A stretch of 64,000 nt of DNA. Origin: Novosphingobium sp. (lineage in GTDB: Bacteria > Pseudomonadota > Alphaproteobacteria > Sphingomonadales > Sphingomonadaceae). Every line of letters begins with the position of its first letter. Position 1 is the first letter of the stretch. The notes beneath the pieces were generated by a model. It saw only the letters and a program-made list of their open reading frames with translations. It searched no databases and was not told the origin of the DNA. Location: assembly GCA_024236215.1 (NCBI GenBank), contig JACKKX010000004.1:87392-151391 (forward strand), given 5' to 3'. Of this stretch, positions 8,963-17,393 are shown one piece after another. The translations under genes and the position numbers were made by a program.

Positions 8963-9105
8963 CGGGTTGGTTGAGAATTGGCCCAGGGTGAGCCGAAAAT
9001 GGCGGATTTCGAGAACCGGAGCGCAGCGGCCTGCTGGCCGTGAGCATCGGAAGCGCAGAAAGCCGCCGTTTGCAGGCCATCCTGGGCCAATTATCAGCCA
9101 ACCCG
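8963..9105. repeat. 143-bp imperfect palindrome next to tRNA-Ala
   Basis: The outer arms 8963-8990 and 9078-9105 are 28 bp long and inverted with 25 of 28 matches; both carry the core AATTGGCCCAGG. The inner segments also pair partly, for example GGCGG plus TTTC on one side against GAAA plus CCGCC on the other. The whole element could fold into one long hairpin. Its right edge is two bases from the CCA end of the tRNA gene. It encodes no convincing protein. It looks like a MITE-like or REP-like intergenic element; a role in ending or processing the tRNA transcript is also possible. Confidence 0.75.
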
Positions 9106-9107
9106 CC

Positions 9108-9183
<76 letters not shown>

Positions 9184-9283
9184 GTTCCAGTGCGAGTGCG
9201 AAGGGCCAGGCCCATCGCGCGAGGCGCCCCCTTAGCGAAGTGGGCGCGCGCATGAAAGCGCAAAATGCGCGCTCTGCGGTGGG

Positions 9284-9994
9284 CTATTTCCCCGGTGCCG
9301 CAACGGCGGTTGCAGCCGGTGCGGGCGCTGGCTCATACTTTGACTTCCACAGTGCCAGATCGCGGGAGTACTGCTCATAGGAGCGGTAGAAATTCTCGAA
9401 CACGCTATCGAGCATCACCAGATTGCGGCCTGAGAAGGCATTCAGCTCCGCCGCTTTCAAGCTGACCGACTCGCGCGCCATCACCAGCGCCGCATCGCAG
9501 AAGTTCTGCAGGGTCGGCGGATAGGCGTAATAGTTGTAGACCTGCGTCATGTAGGCCTCGCGCGGGCGGATATAGCTGGCGCCGTATTTCTTCTTGAATT
9601 CGGCATCGACAGTGGTGTTAGCCTTGGCCAGGCCCTTCTTCTGGGATTTGAGAAACGCCTTGTAGCCGCCGAGGATCTCGGCGTGTTCGGGCTTCAGGCA
9701 ATTGAGCGCGGCCACGTTGTAGGCCGAACGCAGGTTCCACACGGTCTGCGCGGTGGAGATCCTGGCGTTGACCGTCTGGCGCACCCCGTCTTCACCGACC
9801 AGCGGCACATAGAGCCCGGCGGCGGCCCCCATCGGCGGGATCGGGCGCGGCGGGATCACCACCACCACCGGCGGGGGCGGGGGCGGCGGCGCGGGCGGCG
9901 GGGCCGGGGTCGATTTCGGACCGCAGGCGGCCAGCGCCCCCAGGGTCAGGGTAACCCCGCCCATCACTATCTTGCGGCGCAATTGCGTGGCCAT
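9284..9994 (-). CDS. Proline-rich lipoprotein of unknown function
   Basis: A 236-residue predicted lipoprotein. The N-terminus MATQLRRKIVMGG leads into a hydrophobic stretch ending LGALAAC, a good lipobox with the acylated Cys at about residue 24. It is followed by an unusual linker of about 25 residues made almost entirely of Pro and Val. The globular part has one Cys in NVAALNCLKPEH and one in LQNFCDAAL, which could form a disulfide, and is rich in Tyr and Lys. An Ala/Pro-rich tail closes it. I do not recognise the family. The start is the Met directly before the basic signal region; a Met at 10015 is an alternative. It probably sits in a membrane facing the periplasm. Confidence 0.7.
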   Translation of the reverse strand: MATQLRRKIVMGGVTLTLGALAACGPKSTPAPPPAPPPPPPPVVVVIPPRPIPPMGAAAGLYVPLVGEDGVRQTVNARISTAQTVWNLRSAYNVAALNCLKPEHAEILGGYKAFLKSQKKGLAKANTTVDAEFKKKYGASYIRPREAYMTQVYNYYAYPPTLQNFCDAALVMARESVSLKAAELNAFSGRNLVMLDSVFENFYRSYEQYSRDLALWKSKYEPAPAPAATAVAAPGK

Positions 9995-10058
9995 TTTCAC
10001 TGCGATCCTCTCCATGTCGAAGGGCGCGTTCCTAAACGCTTTGCCACCCAAAGCAAAT

Positions 10059-10086
10059 GCCCGGAGCACCGCAAGGCGCCCCGGGC
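10059..10086 (-). terminator. Possible terminator after the Bax-inhibitor gene
   Basis: A 9-bp stem with one mismatch (GCCCCGGGC 10078-10086 against GCCCGGAGC 10059-10067) lies just past the stop of the gene ending at 10112. On the minus strand it is followed by ATTTGCTTT. The weak T-run makes this a tentative call. Confidence 0.35.
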
Positions 10087-10111
10087 ACGATCTGCCGTTT
10101 TTTGCGTGCGA

Positions 10112-10858
10112 TCAGCGGCGGTCGCCGAGGAAGCGCAGCAGGTAGAGGAACATGTTGATGAAATCGAGATAGAGGCTCAGCGCCCCCATCACCACCGCCT
10201 TGCCGGCCATGTCGGTTCCGGCGACATAGTGGTACTGTTCCTTGAGGCGCTGGGTATCGTAGGCGGTAAGCCCGGCGAAGATCAGCACGCCGATCACGCT
10301 CGTCGCCCAGTAAAGTCCCGGCGACTTGAGCCACAGATTGAGCAGCGAGGCAACGATCAGCCCGATCAGCCCCATCACCATGAAGGTGCCCATTCCCGAA
10401 AGATCGCGGCCGGTGGTATAGCCATAGAGGCTCAGCCCGCCGAACGCCGCCGCCGCCGAGAAGAAGGCAACCGCGATCGAGCCGCCGGTGTAAATCAGGA
10501 AAACCAGCGAAAGCGAAAGCCCCATCGCCGTGGCAAAGGCCCAGAACAGCATCTGCAGCGTGCTGGTCTGCATCCGGTTGAGCCCGAAGCTCATCGCCAG
10601 GATGAATCCCAGCGGCGCCAGCTGGATCACCCAGCCGAGCGGTGTGCCCATGATCTGCAGCACCGCGCCCGAACGCGCGAACAGCAGCGCGACCACGCCC
10701 GAAAGCAGCACGCCCGAGGCCATGTAGTTGTAGATCGCCAGCATGTGGCGGCGCAGCCCCTGGTCGAGCGTACCGGCCCCCAGCACCTCGCCATTGAGCG
10801 AGGCGGGCGAGCCGAAGCCAGTCCGGGTGGACTGCGGATCGTTCCAGTCAGCCATCAA
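10112..10858 (-). CDS. Bax inhibitor-1/YccA family membrane protein
   Basis: A 248-residue inner-membrane protein with about seven hydrophobic segments after a short polar N-terminus. It carries the family pattern GMGTFMVMGLIGLIVASLLN and, near the C-terminus, AGLTAYDTQRLKEQY, the conserved acidic/charged signature of Bax-inhibitor-1 proteins. Relatives in E. coli (YccA) modulate FtsH proteolysis; others act as calcium-leak channels. The role here is not determined. It is a single gene between proC (110 nt upstream) and the proline-rich lipoprotein. Confidence 0.93.
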   Translation of the reverse strand: MMADWNDPQSTRTGFGSPASLNGEVLGAGTLDQGLRRHMLAIYNYMASGVLLSGVVALLFARSGAVLQIMGTPLGWVIQLAPLGFILAMSFGLNRMQTSTLQMLFWAFATAMGLSLSLVFLIYTGGSIAVAFFSAAAAFGGLSLYGYTTGRDLSGMGTFMVMGLIGLIVASLLNLWLKSPGLYWATSVIGVLIFAGLTAYDTQRLKEQYHYVAGTDMAGKAVVMGALSLYLDFINMFLYLLRFLGDRR

Positions 10859-10968
10859 TCAAACTCCTTTTCCGCCCCGCGACTGGGGCGCTGGGGCCAA
10901 TATCGGCCCCCTCCCCCGCGGTTTCAAGCAAAACCGGACAGGTGCCGGTCGCAATTTGTAACAGGTGC

Positions 10969-11769
10969 TCAGCCGCGCGCAGCAGCAGCCAGTTCCGCGC
11001 CGCGATCGCGCGCCGCCTTGAGAGTAGCCGCAACCAGCCGGGCAAGGGCCGCATCCTGATCGAGCACCGCAAGCCCGGCGGCGGTGGTGCCGCCCGGACT
11101 GGTCACGCGCCGGGCGAGCTCAGCCGGATCGTCCGCTGAGGCAGCCGCGAGCATGGCCGCGCCCTCTACCGTGGCCCGGGCCAGACGGTCGGCCTGCGCG
11201 GGATCGAGCCCCAGCGCCGCGCCGCCTTCAGCTAGGGCGGCGATGAAGCGGTAGACGAAGGCCGGCCCCGATCCGGCCAGCGCGGTGACCGCATCGAGCA
11301 GATCCTCGCTCGCCAGCCATTCGGCGGTCCCGAGCGGGGTGAGCAGCGCATCGACGGCACGTCGCTGAGCCTCGTCGAGACCTGCGCCGAACAGCCCGAG
11401 CGGAGATTTGCCGATCGCTGCAGCGAGGTTGGGCATGATCCGCACGATCGCGCCAGTCGCCGGGAACCGCGCGGCAAGGCTTGCCACCTCAACCCCGGCG
11501 AGGATCGAAAGCAGCACGCTATCGGCACCGATCGCCGGAGCCAGCGCGGCGCTTACCTCATCCAGCAGCTGCGGCTTGATCCCCAGCAGCACCGCATCGA
11601 AGCGGCGTTCCGGCACCGCGCGGAGCAGCTCGACCCCCTCAGGCGCGCGATCGAGCAAGGGATCGACCACGGTGAAGCGTGCCGGATCGAGCCCGCCAGC
11701 CAGCCAGCCGGACAGCATCGCCCCGCCCATATTGCCGCAGCCGAAGATCAGGATGGAGTTGAAGGTCAT
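10969..11769 (-). CDS. proC: Pyrroline-5-carboxylate reductase
   Basis: Catalyses the last step of proline synthesis, reducing pyrroline-5-carboxylate with NAD(P)H; 266 residues. The N-terminal Rossmann motif is ILIFGCGNMGGAMLSGWL. The C-terminal helical dimerisation domain contains DAVTALAGSGPAFVYRFI and the segment TSPGGTTAAGLAVLD, which closely match the ProC signature. It follows the YbjN-like gene by 35 nt on the same strand, so the two are probably co-transcribed, an arrangement seen in other sphingomonads. Confidence 0.96.
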   Translation of the reverse strand: MTFNSILIFGCGNMGGAMLSGWLAGGLDPARFTVVDPLLDRAPEGVELLRAVPERRFDAVLLGIKPQLLDEVSAALAPAIGADSVLLSILAGVEVASLAARFPATGAIVRIMPNLAAAIGKSPLGLFGAGLDEAQRRAVDALLTPLGTAEWLASEDLLDAVTALAGSGPAFVYRFIAALAEGGAALGLDPAQADRLARATVEGAAMLAAASADDPAELARRVTSPGGTTAAGLAVLDQDAALARLVAATLKAARDRGAELAAAARG

Positions 11770-11804
11770 CGCGGTGCCTTCCTAGAGCGCCGCGCGCGCG
11801 CTGG

Positions 11805-12344
11805 CTAGGCTTCGCCCGCCGCGTCGACCATCGCGCTGGCGAGCGCTTCCTGCGGGCTCTTGTCGCCCCACAGCACGAACTGGAACGCGGGATAGAACCG
11901 GTCGCATTCCTCAACCGCGGCCTCGACCGCGATCTGCGCCTGCGACAGGCTGAGCAGCCCCTCGTCGCCCAGCAGCAGGCCATGGCGGTAAAGCAGCACC
12001 GAGCCGTTCGACCACATGTCGAAGTGCCCGACCCACAACTGTTCGTTGACCAGCGCGAGCAGCTCATAGACTGCCGCGCTCTTGTCGTCGGGCACGCGGA
12101 TGTCGGGCAGACACAGCAGTTGCAGCACGTGATCCTCGCGCCGCCAGATGCCGCGCAGGGTATAGCTCGCCCAGCTGCCCTTGATCTCGCCCGAGATTTC
12201 GTCCTCGGCGACGAATTCGCAGGGCCAGCCGCGCGCCTCGAACAACGAGGCGAGCATATCGACCGGCGCGGCGTCGTCATCGTCGCGTTCGTAGTCCTGA
12301 TTGCCTTGCATCATCCGGTCCAAGCGAGGGTCCTGTGGCGTCAT
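11805..12344 (-). CDS. YbjN domain-containing protein
   Basis: A 179-residue soluble acidic protein of the YbjN/type III secretion chaperone-like fold. Recognisable parts are LASLFEARGWPCEFV, the central SYTLRGIWRREDHVLQLLC strand region and the conserved ELLALVNEQLWVGHFDMW helix. A poly-Asp stretch lies near the N-terminus. YbjN in E. coli influences motility and stress responses, but the mechanism is unknown. The start at 12344 is tentative because no clear ribosome binding site precedes it; a pair of in-frame ATG codons about 30 nt downstream would also leave the domain intact. Confidence 0.8.
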   Translation of the reverse strand: MTPQDPRLDRMMQGNQDYERDDDDAAPVDMLASLFEARGWPCEFVAEDEISGEIKGSWASYTLRGIWRREDHVLQLLCLPDIRVPDDKSAAVYELLALVNEQLWVGHFDMWSNGSVLLYRHGLLLGDEGLLSLSQAQIAVEAAVEECDRFYPAFQFVLWGDKSPQEALASAMVDAAGEA

Positions 12345-12478
12345 GGCGGCACAATCGCGCGCCGGATGCTGGATGCGTCGGCAAGGGCGCCCGCGACAAT
12401 GAGCGCCCGCCGCTGGGCTGCGCAAAACTCGACAAGTCTGTTTACAAGGTGTGGAAAAGCGGGGGATTGCGACCCGTC

Positions 12479-14248
12479 TCAGGGTAACGCATCAACCACC
12501 TGACCGGCCGGGCTGGTCCACAGGAACGACCCGTCGACCCCGGCCTTGCGCAGTCTGGCCATGAAAGCCTTGGCCTCGGCTTCGGTATCGAAGGGGCCCG
12601 TGAGCAGCCGGTTGGTCGCCCCCCAGGCGCTGGTATAGCCCTTGCGCCCGCGAAACGCCTCGGGCTCGTCCTTGAGGAACCGGCGCCAATCGAAGGCCAG
12701 CGCCTTCTTGTTCTTGCCGGTCGCCACCTGAACCCAGATCCGGCTCGGATGGCTCGGTCCCTTGGGCTTGGCGTCCTTGCCGGTCTTGCACTGAGCCTGG
12801 GCACCCTTGCCAGCCTTGGCGGCAGCCTTGTTCTTGCCTTTCGTGGGCACGGCGGGTGCGCAGGGATCCTCGTCCTTCTTGCCCCTGGCTTCCTTTGCCG
12901 CGACTTCGACCGGAGGTTTCTCCTTTGCGATCGGCTGGATCTTGCGCACATCGACCGCCCCGGCGGCGGGTTCGACCGCGTGGCTGGGCCGACCGAATTC
13001 GGCAAAGGCATCCTCCAGCCGATCAGCGGCAGGAGCCGCGGTTGCCGGAGCAGGATTTGCTTCGACGGGCATTTTTGCGGCGGGCTGCGGGGCGGCAGTC
13101 TGGGCCCCGCTGCTCTGCCGCAGATCGAAACCGGGCGCCGGATCAAGCGTGGAAAAGCCCGGTTCAGAGACCGGCGGGGTTTGCGCGGTCACCGGCTGAG
13201 GCTGCTGGACCGGAGGCGCCGCACTGGCGATCTGGATCGGCCCGCCGTTCACTTCACGCCCCACCTGGGGTTCGGGCGGCGCGGCGACAGCTTCTGCCTG
13301 CGGCTTGGAAACGGCAACCTGCTGGGCCGGAGCCGGACGGCCTTTGGCCGGGGCGGTCTTGCCCTTGCCCTTTGCCACCGGGGCAGCTGGCGGCTGAACC
13401 GGGGTGGCCGCGGCCAGCACCGCGCGCGGCCTTGAAAATTGCGCAACGCGGGGATCATCCCGTCCAATCTCGGCGGCGCGGGGAAACTGGCCCAGGTTGG
13501 CCGCAGCGGCCTGCTGAGCTGGAGTGAGGCGCGGCATATAGCGCAGGTAGGCGCTCATCGCGCCGGCCTTGTCGGCGGGCAGGTTCTGCCGCGAAATCGC
13601 ATCGGCTTCATCCGCGTAACCCAGAATCGCCAGGCCGAAAGCTCGGGTGCGCCAGGCAGCCTTGTCCTGCCGTTGCAGCAGCGGCGCCAGCGTCACTTCC
13701 ATGCCGCGCCGATCGCCGGCGATGGCCTGGCTCAGCGCCAGGCGCCGCGCGGCCTCGTCGCTTGGCGCCTGTGCCAGCGACTGGCGATAGAATTCCTGCG
13801 CCTTCGCTCCGTCGCCCACCAGATCATAGGCCAGCCCCCGGTCCGCGAGCCGGTCAGGCTCGAGCCGACCGACGGCGGCGGCCTCCTCGAACAGCGGGAT
13901 CGCACTGAAGGGGTCTTTCTTGCGGATGTAGGCTCCGGCAAGCCCGGCCTTGGCTCGCGGATCGGCTGGAGCAAGCGCCGCCGCGCGCTGAAAAAACCCG
14001 ATCGCGGCATCCGTATCGCCGATATCGAGCGATGCTTTGCCCGCATCCACCAGAGCGGCCACATCGCGCGGATCCTTGGCCAGACGGTTAAGCGCATCGT
14101 TGAGCTTCATGCTCTCGCCGCCGGGAATAGCCTGAACTACGGGCTGGCTGACTGTCGGCGCGGACTGCGCCAGCAACGGCGCAGCGCCGACAAGCAGCAC
14201 CGCGACCCCGCCGACCAAAAGGCGCATGGGCAGGCTGGCACGGCTCAT
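12479..14248 (-). CDS. TPR and SPOR domain protein downstream of ftsZ
   Basis: A 589-residue exported protein. It starts MSRASLPMRLLVGG and has a signal peptide with a likely cleavage after LLAQS. Residues of roughly 40-230 are tetratricopeptide-like repeats (DVAALVDAGKASLDIGDTD, then AALAPADPRAKAGLAGAY). A long Pro/Ala/Lys-rich low-complexity linker follows. The last 80 residues (RIWVQVATGKNKKALAFDWR to the end) form a SPOR domain, which binds denuded septal peptidoglycan. It lies 89 nt after ftsZ on the same strand, so a septal role is plausible but inferred. An upstream in-frame start was rejected because it would place the signal peptide internally. Confidence 0.85.
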   Translation of the reverse strand: MSRASLPMRLLVGGVAVLLVGAAPLLAQSAPTVSQPVVQAIPGGESMKLNDALNRLAKDPRDVAALVDAGKASLDIGDTDAAIGFFQRAAALAPADPRAKAGLAGAYIRKKDPFSAIPLFEEAAAVGRLEPDRLADRGLAYDLVGDGAKAQEFYRQSLAQAPSDEAARRLALSQAIAGDRRGMEVTLAPLLQRQDKAAWRTRAFGLAILGYADEADAISRQNLPADKAGAMSAYLRYMPRLTPAQQAAAANLGQFPRAAEIGRDDPRVAQFSRPRAVLAAATPVQPPAAPVAKGKGKTAPAKGRPAPAQQVAVSKPQAEAVAAPPEPQVGREVNGGPIQIASAAPPVQQPQPVTAQTPPVSEPGFSTLDPAPGFDLRQSSGAQTAAPQPAAKMPVEANPAPATAAPAADRLEDAFAEFGRPSHAVEPAAGAVDVRKIQPIAKEKPPVEVAAKEARGKKDEDPCAPAVPTKGKNKAAAKAGKGAQAQCKTGKDAKPKGPSHPSRIWVQVATGKNKKALAFDWRRFLKDEPEAFRGRKGYTSAWGATNRLLTGPFDTEAEAKAFMARLRKAGVDGSFLWTSPAGQVVDALP

Positions 14249-14337
14249 AGCTAGAATTCCCATCAAACTGGCCAGCCTGATGCGGGAGCCAGCCTTAACC
14301 GGGCCGGAACGCGGCGCCAAAGGCGCGGCGCAGCCGG

Positions 14338-15978
14338 CTATTGGTTGTTCTGTCGACCGAGGAAGCGCGGGATAGAGATCGACGGACCACCGCCCTCATC
14401 TTCATCCTCATCATCCTCATCGGCCGAAGAACGCCCGCCACGCGACAGGTTGGCCATGCGCTCGAAGAGCGTTGCGCCGCCGCTGGCGATCTTGGGCGCT
14501 CGGCGCGGCGCCTCTTCGGCCCCGCCACCCTCGCCCGCTGCGGCATCCGCGCCGTGGGTTTCGCCGCCTTCGCCGCTTTCGCCCGAAACCAGCCCCCTGC
14601 GGCGACCAGGCAGCGCTCCTGGCGCAGCAACCGGCGCGTCTTCCTCTACCAGACGGCTGGCATCGAGCAGCAGCTCATCGTCATCGCCGTCCTCTGCCTC
14701 GTCGCCGCCATCGGCCTCATCCGCGAACGAAAGCTCAAGTGGCCCGTCGTCGCTCTCATCGATTTCCGGTGTGTCCCAGTCATCCTCGTCGCCATAGCTG
14801 GCGACGGGCGCCGGAGCTTCGATCGCCGATTCCCCATGCTCGACCGGGGCCTCGACCGCGATGGCCGGTTCTGCTTCCGGTTCCGGCTCGGAAGTCTGCT
14901 CGGCGCGATCGAACAGCGGCTGCACCTCCGGGGTCTCGATCGCAGCCGGGCGCGCCGGGCCGCGCGATGCGCCAAGATTGAACGGACGCGCCGCTTCCTC
15001 GGCCTGGGCTGCGCTCTGCTCGATCCCGGTGGCGACCACCGAGACGCGGATCTTGCCCTGCAGATCGGGATTGAAGGCGCTGCCCCAGATGATGTTGGCG
15101 TTGGGATCGACCAGTTCGCGGATATGGTTCGCGGCCTCGTCAACCTCAAGCAGCTTCATGTCCTCGCCGCCGATGATCGAGATGATGACGCCCTTGGCGC
15201 CCTGCATCGAGACACCGTCGAGCAGCGGGTTGGCGATCGCTTTTTCCGCCGCCTCGAGCGCGCGGTTCTCACCGCTACCCTCGCCGGTGCCCATCATCGC
15301 CTTGCCCATTTCGGCCATGACCGAGCGGACGTCGGCAAAGTCGAGATTGATGAGGCCGGGCATGACCATCAGGTCGGTGATCGAACGCACACCCTGCTGC
15401 AGCACCTCGTCGGCCAGCTGGAAGGCTTCCTTGAAGGTCGTTTCGGCCTTGGCGACCAGGAACAGGTTCTGGTTTGGAATGACGATCAGGGTATCGACGT
15501 GCTTCTGCAGTTCCTCGATCCCCGCCTCGGCGGCGCGCATCCGGCGGGTGCCCTCGAACAGGAACGGCTTGGTTACCACACCGACAGTCAGCACGCCCTT
15601 GTCACGCGCGGCCTTGGCCACCACCGGCGCGGCGCCGGTGCCGGTGCCCCCGCCCATCCCCGCGGCGATGAAGCACATGTGCACGCCATCGAGCGCGCGC
15701 TCGATCTCCGCCATGGTTTCTTCTGCGGCGGCGCGCCCCACTTCGGGACGCGAGCCCGCGCCCAGACCCTGGGTGATATCTGGGCCGAGCTGGATGCGGT
15801 GTTCGGCAATCGAATTGTTGAGCGCCTGGGCATCGGTGTTGGCGACGACAAAGTCCACGCCCTCGATCCCGGCGGTGATCATGTTGGCGATCGCGTTGCC
15901 GCCGGCACCGCCCACCCCGACAACCGTGATGCGGGGGCGCAGCTCTTCGACAGCTGGCGGTCCGATGTTGATGCTCAT
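14338..15978 (-). CDS. ftsZ: Cell division protein FtsZ
   Basis: Tubulin-like GTPase forming the Z-ring; 546 residues. The tubulin signature GGGTGTGA lies at about residues 109-116, and the T7 catalytic loop appears as [11 protein letters not shown]. The globular domain ends near residue 320. A long acidic linker of about 200 residues follows, containing runs such as [11 protein letters not shown]. The C-terminal peptide [11 protein letters not shown] binds FtsA and other tethers. Its ribosome binding site AGGAGAG precedes the ATG by about 5 nt. It is separated from ftsA by 134 nt, the only large gap in the dcw cluster, so it probably has its own promoter. Confidence 0.98.
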   Translation of the reverse strand: MSINIGPPAVEELRPRITVVGVGGAGGNAIANMITAGIEGVDFVVANTDAQALNNSIAEHRIQLGPDITQGLGAGSRPEVGRAAAEETMAEIERALDGVHMCFIAAGMGGGTGTGAAPVVAKAARDKGVLTVGVVTKPFLFEGTRRMRAAEAGIEELQKHVDTLIVIPNQNLFLVAKAETTFKEAFQLADEVLQQGVRSITDLMVMPGLINLDFADVRSVMAEMGKAMMGTGEGSGENRALEAAEKAIANPLLDGVSMQGAKGVIISIIGGEDMKLLEVDEAANHIRELVDPNANIIWGSAFNPDLQGKIRVSVVATGIEQSAAQAEEAARPFNLGASRGPARPAAIETPEVQPLFDRAEQTSEPEPEAEPAIAVEAPVEHGESAIEAPAPVASYGDEDDWDTPEIDESDDGPLELSFADEADGGDEAEDGDDDELLLDASRLVEEDAPVAAPGALPGRRRGLVSGESGEGGETHGADAAAGEGGGAEEAPRRAPKIASGGATLFERMANLSRGGRSSADEDDEDEDEGGGPSISIPRFLGRQNNQ

Positions 15979-16040
15979 GGCGCTCTCCTGTCAGTCGCGC
16001 GGATGTTACAGTTGCAATTCATCGCGTTCTTGCACCCTTC

Positions 16041-16053
16041 GAATCGGCGAATC
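16041..16053. promoter_or_regulatory. Two GANTC methylation sites upstream of ftsZ
   Basis: GAATC occurs at 16041-16045 and 16049-16053 within the ftsA-ftsZ spacer. GANTC is the target of the cell-cycle methyltransferase CcrM, and in Caulobacter the ftsZ promoter depends on such methylation. No clear -35/-10 pair could be assigned here, so this marks a candidate regulatory position only. Confidence 0.4.
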
Positions 16054-16112
16054 AAAGCGGTTTCACCCCTTTGTCCACAGCCACCAGGCAAGAAAGCGTG
16101 CGGGCGGATCAT

Positions 16113-17393
16113 CTAGAAATACTCCCGCACCGCCCGATAGAGGCGATCCACTAGGTCAAAACCCTTATACTTGAAGGTCGGGGTGTAACGCGGCCCGGCC
16201 GAGCGGACGTCGATCGGATCGGCCACGGCATAGAGCACCAGCCCGGCCAGTGTCGAAAAGCCGGGCGTGGCATGGGCCTCGGCCAGGCCTTTGACCTGCT
16301 GCGGCTTGCCGATCCGTACCGGCTTGCCCAGCGCGCCCTGGGCAAAATCGGCCAGCCCCGCCAGCTCGGCCCCGCCGCCGGTGAACACCACCAGCTGCCC
16401 GCGCTGCCCGGTGAAGCCCAGCCCCTTCAGCGCCTTGCACACCTCATCCATCAGCCGCCCAAGCTGCGCGGTAATCACCGAGACCAATTCGGCGCGCGGC
16501 ACCCGGTTCTTGTCGTCGGCGTGGCGCGCGGCGGGGCTGGCAACCTCTTCGCCCGGCGCATTGACCGGGATCATCTCGCGGTGGTCGGCCGGGCTGGCGA
16601 TCGCCGAGCCGTGGACGCATTTGAGCCGCTCGGCCTGGAAGCGCTTGATCCCGAAGGCGCTGGCGATCGCATCGGTGATGTCGGCCGAACCCATCGGGAT
16701 CGTCACCAGCCCCAGCAGCATTCCGGCGGCGTAAACCGAAACGTTGGTTACCTCGGCGCCGAATTCGACCAGCGCCACTCCCAGTTCGCGTTCTTCGGCG
16801 GAAAGGCAGGCATGGCCCGCCGCGATCGGCGAACCGACCACCGCTTCAACTTCCAAATGCGCGTTCTGCACCGCTTCGGTGATGTTGCGGATCGGCGCGC
16901 CATCGGCCAGCAGCACGTGGATATCGACCCCCAGCCGCTCGGCATGGAGACCCTTGGGATCGGCCACTCCGTCGGCCCCGTCGAGCGTGTAGTGCGCGGG
17001 CTGGGCATGAAGCACCATACGCCCGTCGGGCTGGATCACGTCGCGCGCGGCAAAGAGCAGGTGCTCGACATCGTCCTGCTCGATCCGGCGTCCGCCGATA
17101 TCGACCTCAACCTGGGCAACCTGGCTGGCAAGTCCGCCGCCCGAGGCCCCGATCCACACGCTCTTGACCGCCACATTGGCCATCTTCTCGGCCCGCTCGA
17201 CCGCATCGCGCACCGCATAGGTCGCGGCCTGCATGTCGGTGACATAGCCGCGCTTGATCCCCTGCGCGGCGCGGTGGCCCGAACCCAGCACCACCAGCTC
17301 GCCGGTTTCCGACAGTCCGGCGATCATCGCCGAGACCCGGAACGAACCGATGTTGACCGCCGCAAAGGTACGGGCGATGCGCGGCGGAGCCAC
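16113..17393 (-). CDS. ftsA: Cell division protein FtsA
   Basis: Actin-like protein that tethers FtsZ to the membrane; 426 residues. The GTG start shares one base with the ftsQ stop (TAGTG). Subdomain 1C (SHS2-like) spans roughly residues 85-165. The adenosine motif is intact (VVFTGGGAELAGL), and the C-terminal LVDRLYRAVREYF is a good amphipathic membrane-targeting helix. Both phosphate motifs deviate from the actin consensus: Asn14 replaces the usual Asp in NIGSFR, and residues 210-217 read EFGAEVTN instead of a DxGxGTTD-like sequence. This may be a lineage trait and raises the question of whether it hydrolyses ATP. Confidence 0.95.
   Translation of the reverse strand: MAPPRIARTFAAVNIGSFRVSAMIAGLSETGELVVLGSGHRAAQGIKRGYVTDMQAATYAVRDAVERAEKMANVAVKSVWIGASGGGLASQVAQVEVDIGGRRIEQDDVEHLLFAARDVIQPDGRMVLHAQPAHYTLDGADGVADPKGLHAERLGVDIHVLLADGAPIRNITEAVQNAHLEVEAVVGSPIAAGHACLSAEERELGVALVEFGAEVTNVSVYAAGMLLGLVTIPMGSADITDAIASAFGIKRFQAERLKCVHGSAIASPADHREMIPVNAPGEEVASPAARHADDKNRVPRAELVSVITAQLGRLMDEVCKALKGLGFTGQRGQLVVFTGGGAELAGLADFAQGALGKPVRIGKPQQVKGLAEAHATPGFSTLAGLVLYAVADPIDVRSAGPRYTPTFKYKGFDLVDRLYRAVREYF

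Noticed and set aside
14341-16116. Long plus-strand ORF (about 590 codons) antisense to ftsZ
   Set aside because: It is the codon shadow of a real, conserved gene in GC-rich DNA; its translation has no recognisable domain.
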